Shown here: positions 8,577 to 16,255 of the stretch, piece by piece | Position numbering within the stretch: position 1 is the stretch's first letter | Layout: each line of letters starts with the position of its first letter | From: Desmonostoc muscorum FACHB-395 | Lineage (GTDB): Bacteria > Cyanobacteriota > Cyanobacteriia > Cyanobacteriales > Nostocaceae | DNA length: 58,092 nucleotides | Reading direction: 5' to 3' | NCBI RefSeq assembly: GCF_014698035.1 | Contig: NZ_JACJSF010000047.1 | Coordinates: forward strand, 1-58,092 | Program-made: the position numbers and the translations under genes | The notes under the pieces: model-generated | Databases searched by the model: none | The model's input: only the letters and a program-made list of their open reading frames with translations | What the model was told of the DNA's origin: nothing

Positions 8577-8936
8577 CTAAATAATTGGGAAACCTCCCCC
8601 GCCCGCATTAGCACCAAAATTTGGGATACTGCCATCAGTTGGAATACCAAAACTACCCAAATTAAAGCTGCCATCAGTTGGAATACCAAAATTACCCAAA
8701 TTAAAGCCGCCCTCACTTGGAATACCAAAGCTACCCAAATTAAAGTTGCCATCAGTTGGAATACCATACTTAGCAAGGTCGAAGTTGCTATCAGTTGGAA
8801 TACCATATTTAGCAAGGTCGAAGTTAGCAGCAGTTGGTATGCCGAATGCTCCTCCAGGTGCAAACGGATCGCTGAGGTTGCCACGATAAAGACTATCCAA
8901 GGCGTTGGCAGGAAAAGAATTTACATCAAATGCCAT
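8577..8936 (-). CDS. Tandem-repeat protein with six 13-residue (F/Y)GIPT units
   Basis: 119 residues from the ATG at 8936, chosen because AGGAGG lies 10 bases upstream; a TTG 9 bases further out is less likely. The N-terminal 30 residues are unique (MAFDVNSFPANALDSLYRGN, then LSDPFAPGGA). Residues 31 to about 105 are six units of the form [FY]GIP[TS]-x-x-x-F-[DN]-L-[AG]-x, and the tail is glycine-rich (GANAGGGGFPII). No cysteine, no signal peptide, no membrane helix. The protein is acidic and aromatic-rich, and its repeat is regular at both DNA and protein level. I know no family with this unit. It could be a structural repeat or a multi-core peptide precursor. It is monocistronic and convergent with the MFS gene. 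Confidence 0.75.
   Translation of the reverse strand: MAFDVNSFPANALDSLYRGNLSDPFAPGGAFGIPTAANFDLAKYGIPTDSNFDLAKYGIPTDGNFNLGSFGIPSEGGFNLGNFGIPTDGSFNLGSFGIPTDGSIPNFGANAGGGGFPII
8632..8865 (-). repeat. 39-bp tandem repeat, six copies, inside the repeat protein gene
   Basis: Units start at 8632, 8671, 8710, 8749, 8788 and 8827, each 39 bp and recognisable by CCATCAGTTGGAATACCA or a close variant. Three neighbouring copies share an ACCCAAATTAAAG segment and two share TTAGCAAGGTCGAAG, so there are two sub-types. That pattern points to block duplication. Because 39 is divisible by 3, other reading frames are also open through it. Confidence 0.9.
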
Positions 8937-9469
8937 GAGAGTCAATCCTCCTATTAGTAGATAAATTTTGTGTAATCAAGAAATACTAAGGAAGCATAAT
9001 TAAGCTTTCTTAGTAACTTTTGTTTTGTTTTTTTAATTGCTAATCTTGATATTTTTGGAATGTATTGTATAGTGGTTTCATAAAATTTACTTTCCAAAAA
9101 ACCTTTAATTAACGCTAGTTACTTGAAAAAATATATAAAAATTAAGTTATTTTTACAATGAAAAATCTTTAGATGCTTATGTCAAATATTTAGATACTTT
9201 TTCTACTGCAATTTGCAGGTTAAACTTATTTAAATTGGTATGCACGAGACTTGACAAATTGTCCCTACACATCTTTTTAAACGAACCGTATACTAGGTTA
9301 ACAAATCCCTCTAGATGGTCATATCTCAATACGCTTAGGTTGAACGTTCGCGTAGCGTTCCGTAGGGAAGTGAAACCCAACAATGAACGCTTGTCTTGGG
9401 TTACGTTCCTCAAACACCACTTGCTACCCTGCGGGAACGCTAAGAGCGTAGCTTCGGGAAACCCACCCC

Positions 9470-9582
9470 AATACTTTTCGGTTAAGGGGGAAAGGGAAAG
9501 GGTTTGAATTTCCCTTTCCCCATTACCCTTTAACCTTTCCCCAGACCAAAAGAGAGATTATTGGGTTTAACCGAAAAGTATT
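9470..9582. repeat. Nested palindromic element, possible MITE-like sequence
   Basis: The outer arms AATACTTTTCGGTTAA (9470-9485) and TTAACCGAAAAGTATT (9567-9582) are a perfect 16-bp inverted repeat. Inside them GGGAAAGGGAAA faces TTTCCCTTTCCC. Short direct repeats ACCCACCC lie just outside each end. The arrangement resembles a small non-coding mobile element or a large hairpin. Confidence 0.6.
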
Positions 9583-9666
9583 AAAACCCACCCAACGCAG
9601 TGGCTCCCCAACCTACACAGGTTAAGGTTTTTATGTTTTCAATTTCTCTTATTTTCCTTTTCCTTA

Positions 9667-9712
9667 TCTTCTCTACGAGACGCTACGCGAATGCGTTCTT
9701 TGTGGTTCGTTC
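9667..9712. repeat. Interspersed CTACGAGACGCTACGCG repeat copy
   Basis: TTCTCTACGAGACGCTACGC with the following GAATGCGTTCTTTG is a further copy of the dispersed repeat family seen at 3155 and 27000. It lies 3' of recN on the minus strand. Confidence 0.6.
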
Positions 9713-9754
9713 CTTTAACGCTCAAAACTAAGTTGACAGACCAGTGATTTATCT

Positions 9755-11503
9755 TTAATTTTTAATTTTTTGACGGTGGTTAGCAGCTTGTAGTAAAAGA
9801 GATTCAGCAAAAGCGATCGCATCACTTGCAGATTTACCACCAGCTAACTGCGCTAATTCTTCCCGGCGACTGGTTAAATTATCCAAGGTCGTAACTCTAA
9901 CAACGGTACGCTGTTCAGCGTTCTCATTGTTAGCTTTTTTACCTTTGCCTTGATTGATAGTTTGCTTATCGACGCGAAAATGCTGATCGGCCATTGCCGC
10001 AACTAAAGGCTGGTGGGTAACACATAATACCTGATTGCGTTGACTTAGCTGGTGTAATTTTTCCGCGATCGCTTGGGCGACTCTTCCCGAAACCCCGACA
10101 TCAATTTCATCAAAAACCATTGTCCCAGCCACATCAACCTGAGAAAAACACGCTTTCAGCGCTAGTAAAAAGCGGCTCATTTCCCCGCCAGAGGCAACTT
10201 CCGTTAAAGGTTGCAGTGGTTCTCCAGGGTTAGAACTAAATGTAAAGGTTATTCTATCTGCTCCCATAACAGTGGGGAAAGCAGGCACTATCTCAACCAG
10301 AAACTTCACCTTTTCCATTGCTAAAGGCTTGAGTTCAGCTATCAAACGCGATTCTAAATTAGCAGCCGCCTTACTCCGCAATTGAGTTAACTGATTAGTT
10401 GCTTGGGTGAGTTTTTCAAAACACGCTTTTTCTTGCTGTTCTAATTTTTCAATAGATTGTTCGCTATCGTTAAGCTGGGCTAATTCCCCTTGAATACGTT
10501 CGTAATAAGCGATCGCTTCGGTAAGTGTCGGCCCATACTTGCGGCAAATTTGCTTTAATTCTTGAATCCTTTCTTCCACCTCTTCCAATCGCTGTGGATC
10601 GGCTTCCAAACCGTCCCCATAAGCATTAATCTGTCTTCCCACTTCCATTACCGCAGCTTGCGCGTCCCTAACCAATTCCAAAAGGTGTTGCAGCTGGGTA
10701 TCGTACTCCACCATGTCATTTAATATCGCCTCACTATCTCCCAGTAAATCTCCTGCGGCTGGGGTTTCATGATCGTTTTGATACAAAGCCTGATAAACCT
10801 TGTAACTCATCTGTTGCAAATCGACGACATGATTCAGGCGTTCCCGTTCTTGTCCCAACTGTTCCAATTCATTGGGTTCGTTAAGATTAGCTGCTCCCAA
10901 TTCCTGCACTTGATAAGTGAGCAAATCTAGTTGTTGCAACCGTTCCCGTTCTGATGTCCGGCGTTTTTCTAATGCTAAATGCGCCTGTTGGTAAGTATTA
11001 AAACTCGTAGCGACTTTATGACGCTGCTGCATTAAAGAGTCGCCGCCATATAAATCCAACCAGTCGCGGACTTGGGCAGATTGTCCTACTTGTACCGTTT
11101 GACCTTGGGCTGTGATTTCTACTAAGCGATCGCGCATTCCTCCCATAATCTGCCGATTTACTAACACACCATTCACCCGCGATCGACTGCGGATATTAGT
11201 AGCAGTGGCTGTGATTTCTCGGCTAATAACTACGGAATTTTCATCAAGCAAATCTATTTCTTGTTCAGTCAACCAAGCCGCTAGGGGAGCATTTGAGGTA
11301 AAAGTTGCTTCTACCATCGCTCGACTTGTCCCTGTGCGAATGACTCGACTAGAGACTTTACCGCCTAAAGCAGCATCAATGGCATCCAAAATAATCGATT
11401 TTCCAGCGCCGGTTTCACCTGTCAGCACATTTAGTCCCGCGCCAAATTCCAATTCCAGTTGGTCAATTAAGGCAAAGTTTTCAATTCGCAGGCAAAGCAA
11501 CAT
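9755..11503 (-). CDS. recN: DNA repair protein RecN
   Basis: 582 residues from the ATG at 11503 (MLLCLRIENFALIDQLELEF), preferred over the longer frame because GGAGA lies upstream and RecN proteins begin with this strand. Walker A is TGETGAGKS (about residue 29). A long coiled-coil middle (about 150-370) is typical of SMC-like proteins. The C-terminal head carries the signature EVASGGEMSRFLLALK and Walker B TMVFDEIDVGVSG. RecN helps tether and repair double-strand breaks together with RecA. It is a stand-alone gene, divergent from the AarF gene. Confidence 0.95.
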   Translation of the reverse strand: MLLCLRIENFALIDQLELEFGAGLNVLTGETGAGKSIILDAIDAALGGKVSSRVIRTGTSRAMVEATFTSNAPLAAWLTEQEIDLLDENSVVISREITATATNIRSRSRVNGVLVNRQIMGGMRDRLVEITAQGQTVQVGQSAQVRDWLDLYGGDSLMQQRHKVATSFNTYQQAHLALEKRRTSERERLQQLDLLTYQVQELGAANLNEPNELEQLGQERERLNHVVDLQQMSYKVYQALYQNDHETPAAGDLLGDSEAILNDMVEYDTQLQHLLELVRDAQAAVMEVGRQINAYGDGLEADPQRLEEVEERIQELKQICRKYGPTLTEAIAYYERIQGELAQLNDSEQSIEKLEQQEKACFEKLTQATNQLTQLRSKAAANLESRLIAELKPLAMEKVKFLVEIVPAFPTVMGADRITFTFSSNPGEPLQPLTEVASGGEMSRFLLALKACFSQVDVAGTMVFDEIDVGVSGRVAQAIAEKLHQLSQRNQVLCVTHQPLVAAMADQHFRVDKQTINQGKGKKANNENAEQRTVVRVTTLDNLTSRREELAQLAGGKSASDAIAFAESLLLQAANHRQKIKN

Positions 11504-11634
11504 CAAGCCAAATTCTCCATAAGGGCAGATGCCAGATACTTCTAATTTACAGGACAATAAGTATGATTTTTCAGCTAACTAGCAATACCTAATACTATTG
11601 AACTAGTATGCCCGTTTAAGTGTAGCAAACCTTT

Positions 11635-11663
11635 GAGTAATGGGTAATGGATAATGGGTAATA
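11635..11663. repeat. Short TAATGGG tandem repeat
   Basis: Repeats of TAATGGG/TAATGGA between the divergent recN and AarF genes, of the short heptad type frequent in Nostoc-like intergenic DNA. No function is evident. Confidence 0.45.
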
Positions 11664-11779
11664 GAAAAATTAGTTTAACCCTGTTAATTTCTAATCCTCA
11701 ATGCCCCATTTCCAATACCCAATTCGTAAAGATATTGTTACAATACTTAATGTGATCGTTCTGACTGGTGGCCTTTTTC

Positions 11780-13771
11780 ATGATTGTTAAGACACTTCCC
11801 CCTAGTTCCCGACCGATTCAGGAGGACAGTAGCAACGGCACAAATAGCCGAGGTGAACTGGACGTTATAGATATAGTGCCAGAAGAAAATGGTACACCGA
11901 GCTTAGTTGTGCGATCGCCAAGACTCTTAGCAGCCCAAAAGATCCGGACAACAGCCGAACCTGAGACGCTTTACGATCCCGCGAGCATAGCGGAGCATTA
12001 TCAAAACAGACCCCTGCAAGTTTTACGGCGGATTTTCGCCGTGTTGGGGCCGACTTTATCCTTTGCTTTTGGGTTGTGGTCGGATAGTAAACGGGGAATT
12101 GTCGTCAAAAATGACCGCCGCCGAGCTACTCAGCTTCGAGTATTGCTGACTCAACTGGGGCCTGCTTATATCAAAATTGGACAAGCTTTGTCCACTAGAC
12201 CGGATCTCGTTCCTACCGTATATCTAGAAGAATTAACTAAGCTACAAGACCAATTACCACCTTTTCCTAACGAACTTGCTTACCAGTTTATCAAAGAAGA
12301 ACTAGGCGCACCTCCAGAAGAGGTTTACGCCGAACTCTCGGCCCAGCCAATTGCTGCGGCTTCCTTGGGACAAGTATATAAAGGTAAGCTAAAAACTGGT
12401 GAAGAAGTTGCCGTAAAAGTCCAACGTCCCGACTTAAGAGAGCGGATCACCATCGACTTGTATATCTTGCGTAATATCGCCGCCTGGGTGCAGAAAACAG
12501 TCAAACGGGTAAGAAGTGATTTAGTTGGGATTCTCGATGAATTAGGCGATCGCATCTTTGAAGAGATGGACTATATTCACGAGGGTGAAAATGCCGAAAG
12601 ATTTTTCGAATTATACGGTCATATAAAAGACATATACGTACCGAAAATTTACTGGGAATATACCAATCGTCGCGTTTTGACGATGGAATGGATTAACGGT
12701 ATTAAATTAACCCAGACAGAAGAAATTAGTGCCCAAGGCATAGATGCTCGTTATCTCATTGAAGTGGGTGTCCAGTGTTCCTTGCGCCAGTTGCTAGAAC
12801 ATGGATTTTTCCACGCCGATCCCCACCCTGGTAATTTATTAGCAACACCAGATGGCAAATTGGCTTATCTCGACTTCGGAATGATGAGCGAAATTAAGCC
12901 ACCACAGCGTTATGGTTTAATTGAAGCGATCGTCCACGTCGTCAACCGTGACTTTGAAGGATTAGCAAAAGACTACGTTAAATTAGACTTCTTATCGCCA
13001 GAAACCGATTTAACACCAATTATCCCAGCTTTTGCCAGAGTCTTTGCTGATGCCCAAGGAGCCAGCGTTGCCGACCTTAACATTAAAAGCATCACCGATG
13101 AACTATCGGCTTTGATGTATGAGTATCCTTTCCGCGTACCGCCCTACTACGCCTTAATTATTCGTTCCCTTGTTACTCTCGAAGGGATTGCAATATTTAT
13201 AGATCCCACCTTTAAAGTCCTCAGCGAAGCTTATCCCTACGTTTCTAAACGCCTGTTAACAGACCAAGCACCGCAATTAAGAGCATCATTGCAAGATTTG
13301 CTATTTAAAGATGGCAGATTTCGCTGGAATCGTTTAGAGAACTTGTTACGTAATGCACGTAACAGTCAAGACTACGACTTCAATTTAGTGCTGAATCAGG
13401 GAATAGAATTTCTGTCATCAGAACGTGGTGCTTTCATCCTTGACAAGCTAGTAGATGAATCTGTTAATGGACTCGATGCTTTAAGTAAAAACGTTTTGCA
13501 TAACTTCACCTCTCTCTTACGGGAACGAGTTGGATTGACAGCAGTTAATGAAACTCCAGCAGCGACAGTTGAGCAACAACAAACCTTAGAGCATATCAAA
13601 CATATATTAGGTATTCTCCGAGAAACACGAGGCTTTGACCCACTGCAACTTGCGACTCAAATTTCTCAGTTATTGGTAAATTCCGATGTACAACGTTTAG
13701 GTCAACAAATTGCCAACCGCTTCACGCAAAAAGCTGTAGCTAGATTGATTCGGCAATTATTGGCATCGTAG
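11780..13771 (+). CDS. ABC1/AarF/UbiB family atypical kinase
   Basis: 663 residues from the ATG at 11780; a GTG 12 bases upstream is also possible and neither has a strong ribosome-binding site. The UbiB/ADCK family hallmarks are present: KIGQALSTRPDLVP (the KxGQ motif), the alanine-rich nucleotide loop AAASLGQVYKG, VAVKVQRP with the catalytic-type Lys, HADPHPGNLL and LDFGMMSE (the metal-binding DFG). The family supports quinone metabolism and, in plants and cyanobacteria, thylakoid and plastoglobule lipid chemistry. A C-terminal extension (about 500-663) is helical. It is a single gene closed by a perfect hairpin at 13776-13810. Confidence 0.92.
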   Translation: MIVKTLPPSSRPIQEDSSNGTNSRGELDVIDIVPEENGTPSLVVRSPRLLAAQKIRTTAEPETLYDPASIAEHYQNRPLQVLRRIFAVLGPTLSFAFGLWSDSKRGIVVKNDRRRATQLRVLLTQLGPAYIKIGQALSTRPDLVPTVYLEELTKLQDQLPPFPNELAYQFIKEELGAPPEEVYAELSAQPIAAASLGQVYKGKLKTGEEVAVKVQRPDLRERITIDLYILRNIAAWVQKTVKRVRSDLVGILDELGDRIFEEMDYIHEGENAERFFELYGHIKDIYVPKIYWEYTNRRVLTMEWINGIKLTQTEEISAQGIDARYLIEVGVQCSLRQLLEHGFFHADPHPGNLLATPDGKLAYLDFGMMSEIKPPQRYGLIEAIVHVVNRDFEGLAKDYVKLDFLSPETDLTPIIPAFARVFADAQGASVADLNIKSITDELSALMYEYPFRVPPYYALIIRSLVTLEGIAIFIDPTFKVLSEAYPYVSKRLLTDQAPQLRASLQDLLFKDGRFRWNRLENLLRNARNSQDYDFNLVLNQGIEFLSSERGAFILDKLVDESVNGLDALSKNVLHNFTSLLRERVGLTAVNETPAATVEQQQTLEHIKHILGILRETRGFDPLQLATQISQLLVNSDVQRLGQQIANRFTQKAVARLIRQLLAS

Positions 13772-13775
13772 TAAG

Positions 13776-13810
13776 AGTTATGAGTTAAAAAATTCCTTTA
13801 ACTCATAACT
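13776..13810. terminator. Hairpin between convergent genes
   Basis: AGTTATGAGTTAAA and TTTAACTCATAACT form a perfect 14-bp stem with a 7-base loop, directly after the AarF stop and before the converging fragment at 13813. It can terminate either strand in principle, although it lacks a long T-run. Confidence 0.6.
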
Positions 13811-13812
13811 CA

Positions 13813-14004
13813 TCAACATTCATAACTATTTGACACTCCATAAGTATTGCTGCCCAAAACAATAGCATCAATGGATTCGTAGAAAGCACCATAACCGTAG
13901 TCTTCCTCTTCTATGTCAAGGATTGATAGCCAATCAATTCCGCCATCGCTGCGAGCAATGTAGCCATCAAAACTAGCTGCAATATAGAGCGTAACTTTCG
14001 TCAT
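13813..14004 (-). pseudogene. Truncated dihydrofolate reductase-like (RibD C-terminal) fragment
   Basis: 63 codons. The opening MTKVTLYIAASFDGYIAR is the conserved start of the RibD_C/dihydrofolate reductase-like family, followed by GGIDWL and IDAIVLGSNTY. A full-length member has about 170-190 residues; here the frame stops soon after the NTY segment, so the remainder of the Rossmann-like fold is missing. The fragment starts 15 bases after the TIGR03643-like gene on the same strand. It is probably a decaying gene; a functional 63-residue product is unlikely. Confidence 0.7.
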
Positions 14005-14019
14005 TTTACTTTCAATTAG

Positions 14020-14274
14020 TTACGTTTTTTGATTGTGCGATTTAAACCGACCTGCAATAAATTCTCGCTTAGATAAATGTTTTGTATTGCGTTTGGTAAC
14101 TCGCTTTCGCCACATCTGAAAACTAGATTCTTTCATTTCACGCCTCATTAAGGCAATTACCTGTTTCTCCAGCAGTCCAAACTGAGCCTCAATCGCATCA
14201 AAAGATGTTCTATCTTCCCATGCCATCTCAATAATGCGATTTATAGTTTCTGAATCGAGGTTAGGTAGCTTCAT
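14020..14274 (-). CDS. TIGR03643-type small conserved protein
   Basis: 84 residues. The sequence (ETINRIIEMAWEDRTSFDAI, then EAQFGLLEKQVIALMRREMKESSFQMWRKRV) matches the TIGR03643 family: a short helical DNA-binding-like domain followed by a basic tail. The function is unknown. It is found widely in cyanobacteria and marine bacteria, often near photolyase-like or reductase genes; here it precedes a truncated reductase-like fragment. The basic C-terminus (KHLSKREFIAGRFKSHNQ) would suit nucleic-acid binding. Confidence 0.75.
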   Translation of the reverse strand: MKLPNLDSETINRIIEMAWEDRTSFDAIEAQFGLLEKQVIALMRREMKESSFQMWRKRVTKRNTKHLSKREFIAGRFKSHNQKT

Positions 14275-14313
14275 TCCTTTTCTGACAATTGGTAAATTTG
14301 AGCTACATATATT

Positions 14314-16116
14314 TTACTTTTCGTTTTGAAGAACCGTTGTGTCTGCTGCTGTACCCAGTTGTAGACCATAGAGGTTGGCGTATACACCTTGCCGATTGAT
14401 GAGTTCGGCGTGAGTACCTTGCTCTACAATTTGTCCCTGCTGAATTACTAATACCTGATCTGCCTGAGTAACTGTGCTGAGGCGGTGGGCAATTACAAAA
14501 CTGGTACGACCTTGCAGCAAACGAGCGATCGCACTTTGTACTAGCGCTTCTGTGCGCGTGTCAATGCTGCTGGTGGCTTCATCAAGAATCAGAATTCGTG
14601 GGTTAATTAATACCGCACGAGCAATACTGATCAGTTGTCGTTGTCCCTGGCTCAGGGGCGCTCCTCGTTCACCCAATTGGGTTGTATAGCCTTGTGGTAG
14701 TGAGGTAATGAACTCATGTACATTTGCCAATTGTGCAGCCGCTTCGATGTCAGCTTGGGTAGTATGGGGAGCGCCAAAGGCAATGTTTTCGGCGACAGTA
14801 CCAGTGAACAGAATATTATCTTGTAAAACGATGCCAATTTGACGGCGCAGACTTGCTTGAGTAACACTACGCACATCAATATCATCAATTTTTACTGCAC
14901 CACCAGATACATCGTAGAAGCGCAAAATCAAGTTAATAATTGTACTTTTACCCGAACCGGTCGGCCCGACTAATGCAATCATCTGCCCTGGATAGGCGTG
15001 CAAATTCACCCCTTTGAGAACCAATTGATCTGGGTTATAGCCAAACTTGACATTCTCAAATCTCACTTCCCCCTGAATGGGCGGCATTTCTGTCGCATCG
15101 GGTGCATCTTTGAGTTCTGACGGTTCATCTAGTAATAGAAAGATTCGCTCTAATCCGGCGAAGGCAGATTGAGCTTGGGTGTAAAACTGACTGAGAATCT
15201 GGATAGGGCGGAAGAACTGCTGGACGTAAAGTAAAAAGGATGTCACCACGCCCACTGTTACAGCCCCAGTGACGGCAAGATAGCCACCATAAGCCAGTAC
15301 ACCTGCGGTTGCGAGTGTGTTGAGAAAATCGATGGAGGGCAAAAAGGCCGAAGTAATTGCTACAGCTTCAACGTTGGCATCACGATTTGCAGCGTTAAGA
15401 ACGTCAAATTGAGCGATGTTTGTCTGTACCCGATTAAATGCCTGTGCTTCTCTGACACTGCCAATATCTTCTTCCAACTTGGCGGAAAGCTCGCCGATGG
15501 TCTGTCGGGTAACGCGAAACCTGGCTCTTGCCCAACGTGCAAACAAACTTGTGGTAAAAATCATCAGTGGCACAACCAGGTTGCTCAATAAGCCAAGTTG
15601 CAGGTTAATTGAGAGCATCGCAATGATGATACCGACCAAACTGAAAATGTTGCCCAGCATTTGGGCGATCGTCAGTCCAAATGCCTGATTCACAGTATTG
15701 ACATCATTCAGTAGACGGCTCATTAAATCGCCCGCTTCGCTGCGATCGAAAAAGCTGAGGGGCAGACTTTGGATTTTGAGAAAAATATCTTGCCTCAGTT
15801 GAGCCAATAATCGCTGCATAATCCAGCCGACTCGAATAATTTGACCCCGGATTGCTAAAACGCCAAGTCCGTAGTTCAGCGCTAGTAGACCTAATAACAG
15901 TAGGAGTCCCTGTAAATTACCTTTTTCAATTAGGCGATCGATTGACCAACCAAGGAAAAATGGCCCAATTGCCTGGGTTACAGCACCAATAAATACTAAC
16001 GTCAGGGCGATGGGAATTTCTTTGCGATAAAGTAGCAGGTATTGCAAAAAACGCCGCAGGGTAGAAAGTTGCTTACTCGCCTGCTCAGATGCAACAACGG
16101 GAATAGTGCTTCTCAT
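14314..16116 (-). CDS. ABC exporter half-transporter with canonical ATPase site
   Basis: 600 residues. The N-terminal membrane domain has six helices (about 35-320). The nucleotide-binding domain has Walker A GPTGSGKST (about 385-393), Walker B ILILDEATSSIDTRTE with an intact catalytic Glu, and the variant signature LSQGQRQLISIARA in place of LSGGQ. This combination is typical of one half of heterodimeric exporters of the TM287/288 or BmrCD kind. The other half is encoded 139 bases upstream on the same strand. Likely an inner-membrane exporter of lipids or drugs. Confidence 0.9.
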   Translation of the reverse strand: MRSTIPVVASEQASKQLSTLRRFLQYLLLYRKEIPIALTLVFIGAVTQAIGPFFLGWSIDRLIEKGNLQGLLLLLGLLALNYGLGVLAIRGQIIRVGWIMQRLLAQLRQDIFLKIQSLPLSFFDRSEAGDLMSRLLNDVNTVNQAFGLTIAQMLGNIFSLVGIIIAMLSINLQLGLLSNLVVPLMIFTTSLFARWARARFRVTRQTIGELSAKLEEDIGSVREAQAFNRVQTNIAQFDVLNAANRDANVEAVAITSAFLPSIDFLNTLATAGVLAYGGYLAVTGAVTVGVVTSFLLYVQQFFRPIQILSQFYTQAQSAFAGLERIFLLLDEPSELKDAPDATEMPPIQGEVRFENVKFGYNPDQLVLKGVNLHAYPGQMIALVGPTGSGKSTIINLILRFYDVSGGAVKIDDIDVRSVTQASLRRQIGIVLQDNILFTGTVAENIAFGAPHTTQADIEAAAQLANVHEFITSLPQGYTTQLGERGAPLSQGQRQLISIARAVLINPRILILDEATSSIDTRTEALVQSAIARLLQGRTSFVIAHRLSTVTQADQVLVIQQGQIVEQGTHAELINRQGVYANLYGLQLGTAADTTVLQNEK

Positions 16117-16140
16117 AGCAATTTTAAATTTTGGATTTTG

Positions 16141-16206
16141 GACTTTCCTGCGGAACGCTGCGCGTAGCTTGCTTCCTAGAAGGGGTACGACTTCGCTCAG
16201 TCGAAC
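16141..16206. repeat. Interspersed repeat between the two ABC half-transporter genes
   Basis: Bases around CCTGCGGAACGCTGCGCGTA and the following CTTGCTTCCTAGAAGG resemble the GCGTAGCG-type dispersed repeat. It occupies most of the 139-base gap in an otherwise tight pair. Confidence 0.5.
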
Positions 16207-16255
16207 GATTTTGGATTACAAGGTAGGTTGTTATAAAAATCTCAAGCAATACTAT

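Larger units (their letters stand above)
8937..9754. other. Repeat-rich intergenic interval between the repeat protein gene and recN
   Basis: About 820 bases with no recognised gene. From 8985 to 9070 there is an AT-rich stretch with an imperfect hairpin (CTAAGGAAGC/GCTTTCTTAG) followed by T-runs, probably the leader and promoter of the minus-strand repeat protein gene. From 9330 to 9460 lie fragments of the interspersed GCGTAGCG-type repeat, then the palindromic element at 9470-9582, then another CTACGAGACGCTACGCG copy near 9672. Confidence 0.5.

Noticed and set aside
8546..8957. Open frames on both strands across the 39-bp repeats (112 and 128 codons)
   Set aside because: The repeat length is divisible by three, which keeps several frames open. 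Only the minus-strand frame ending at 8577 has an AGGAGG site and a sensible protein composition.
11504..11557. Longer RecN N-terminus
   Set aside because: RecN proteins begin at the LRIENFALI strand, and the ATG at 11503 has a GGAGA site.
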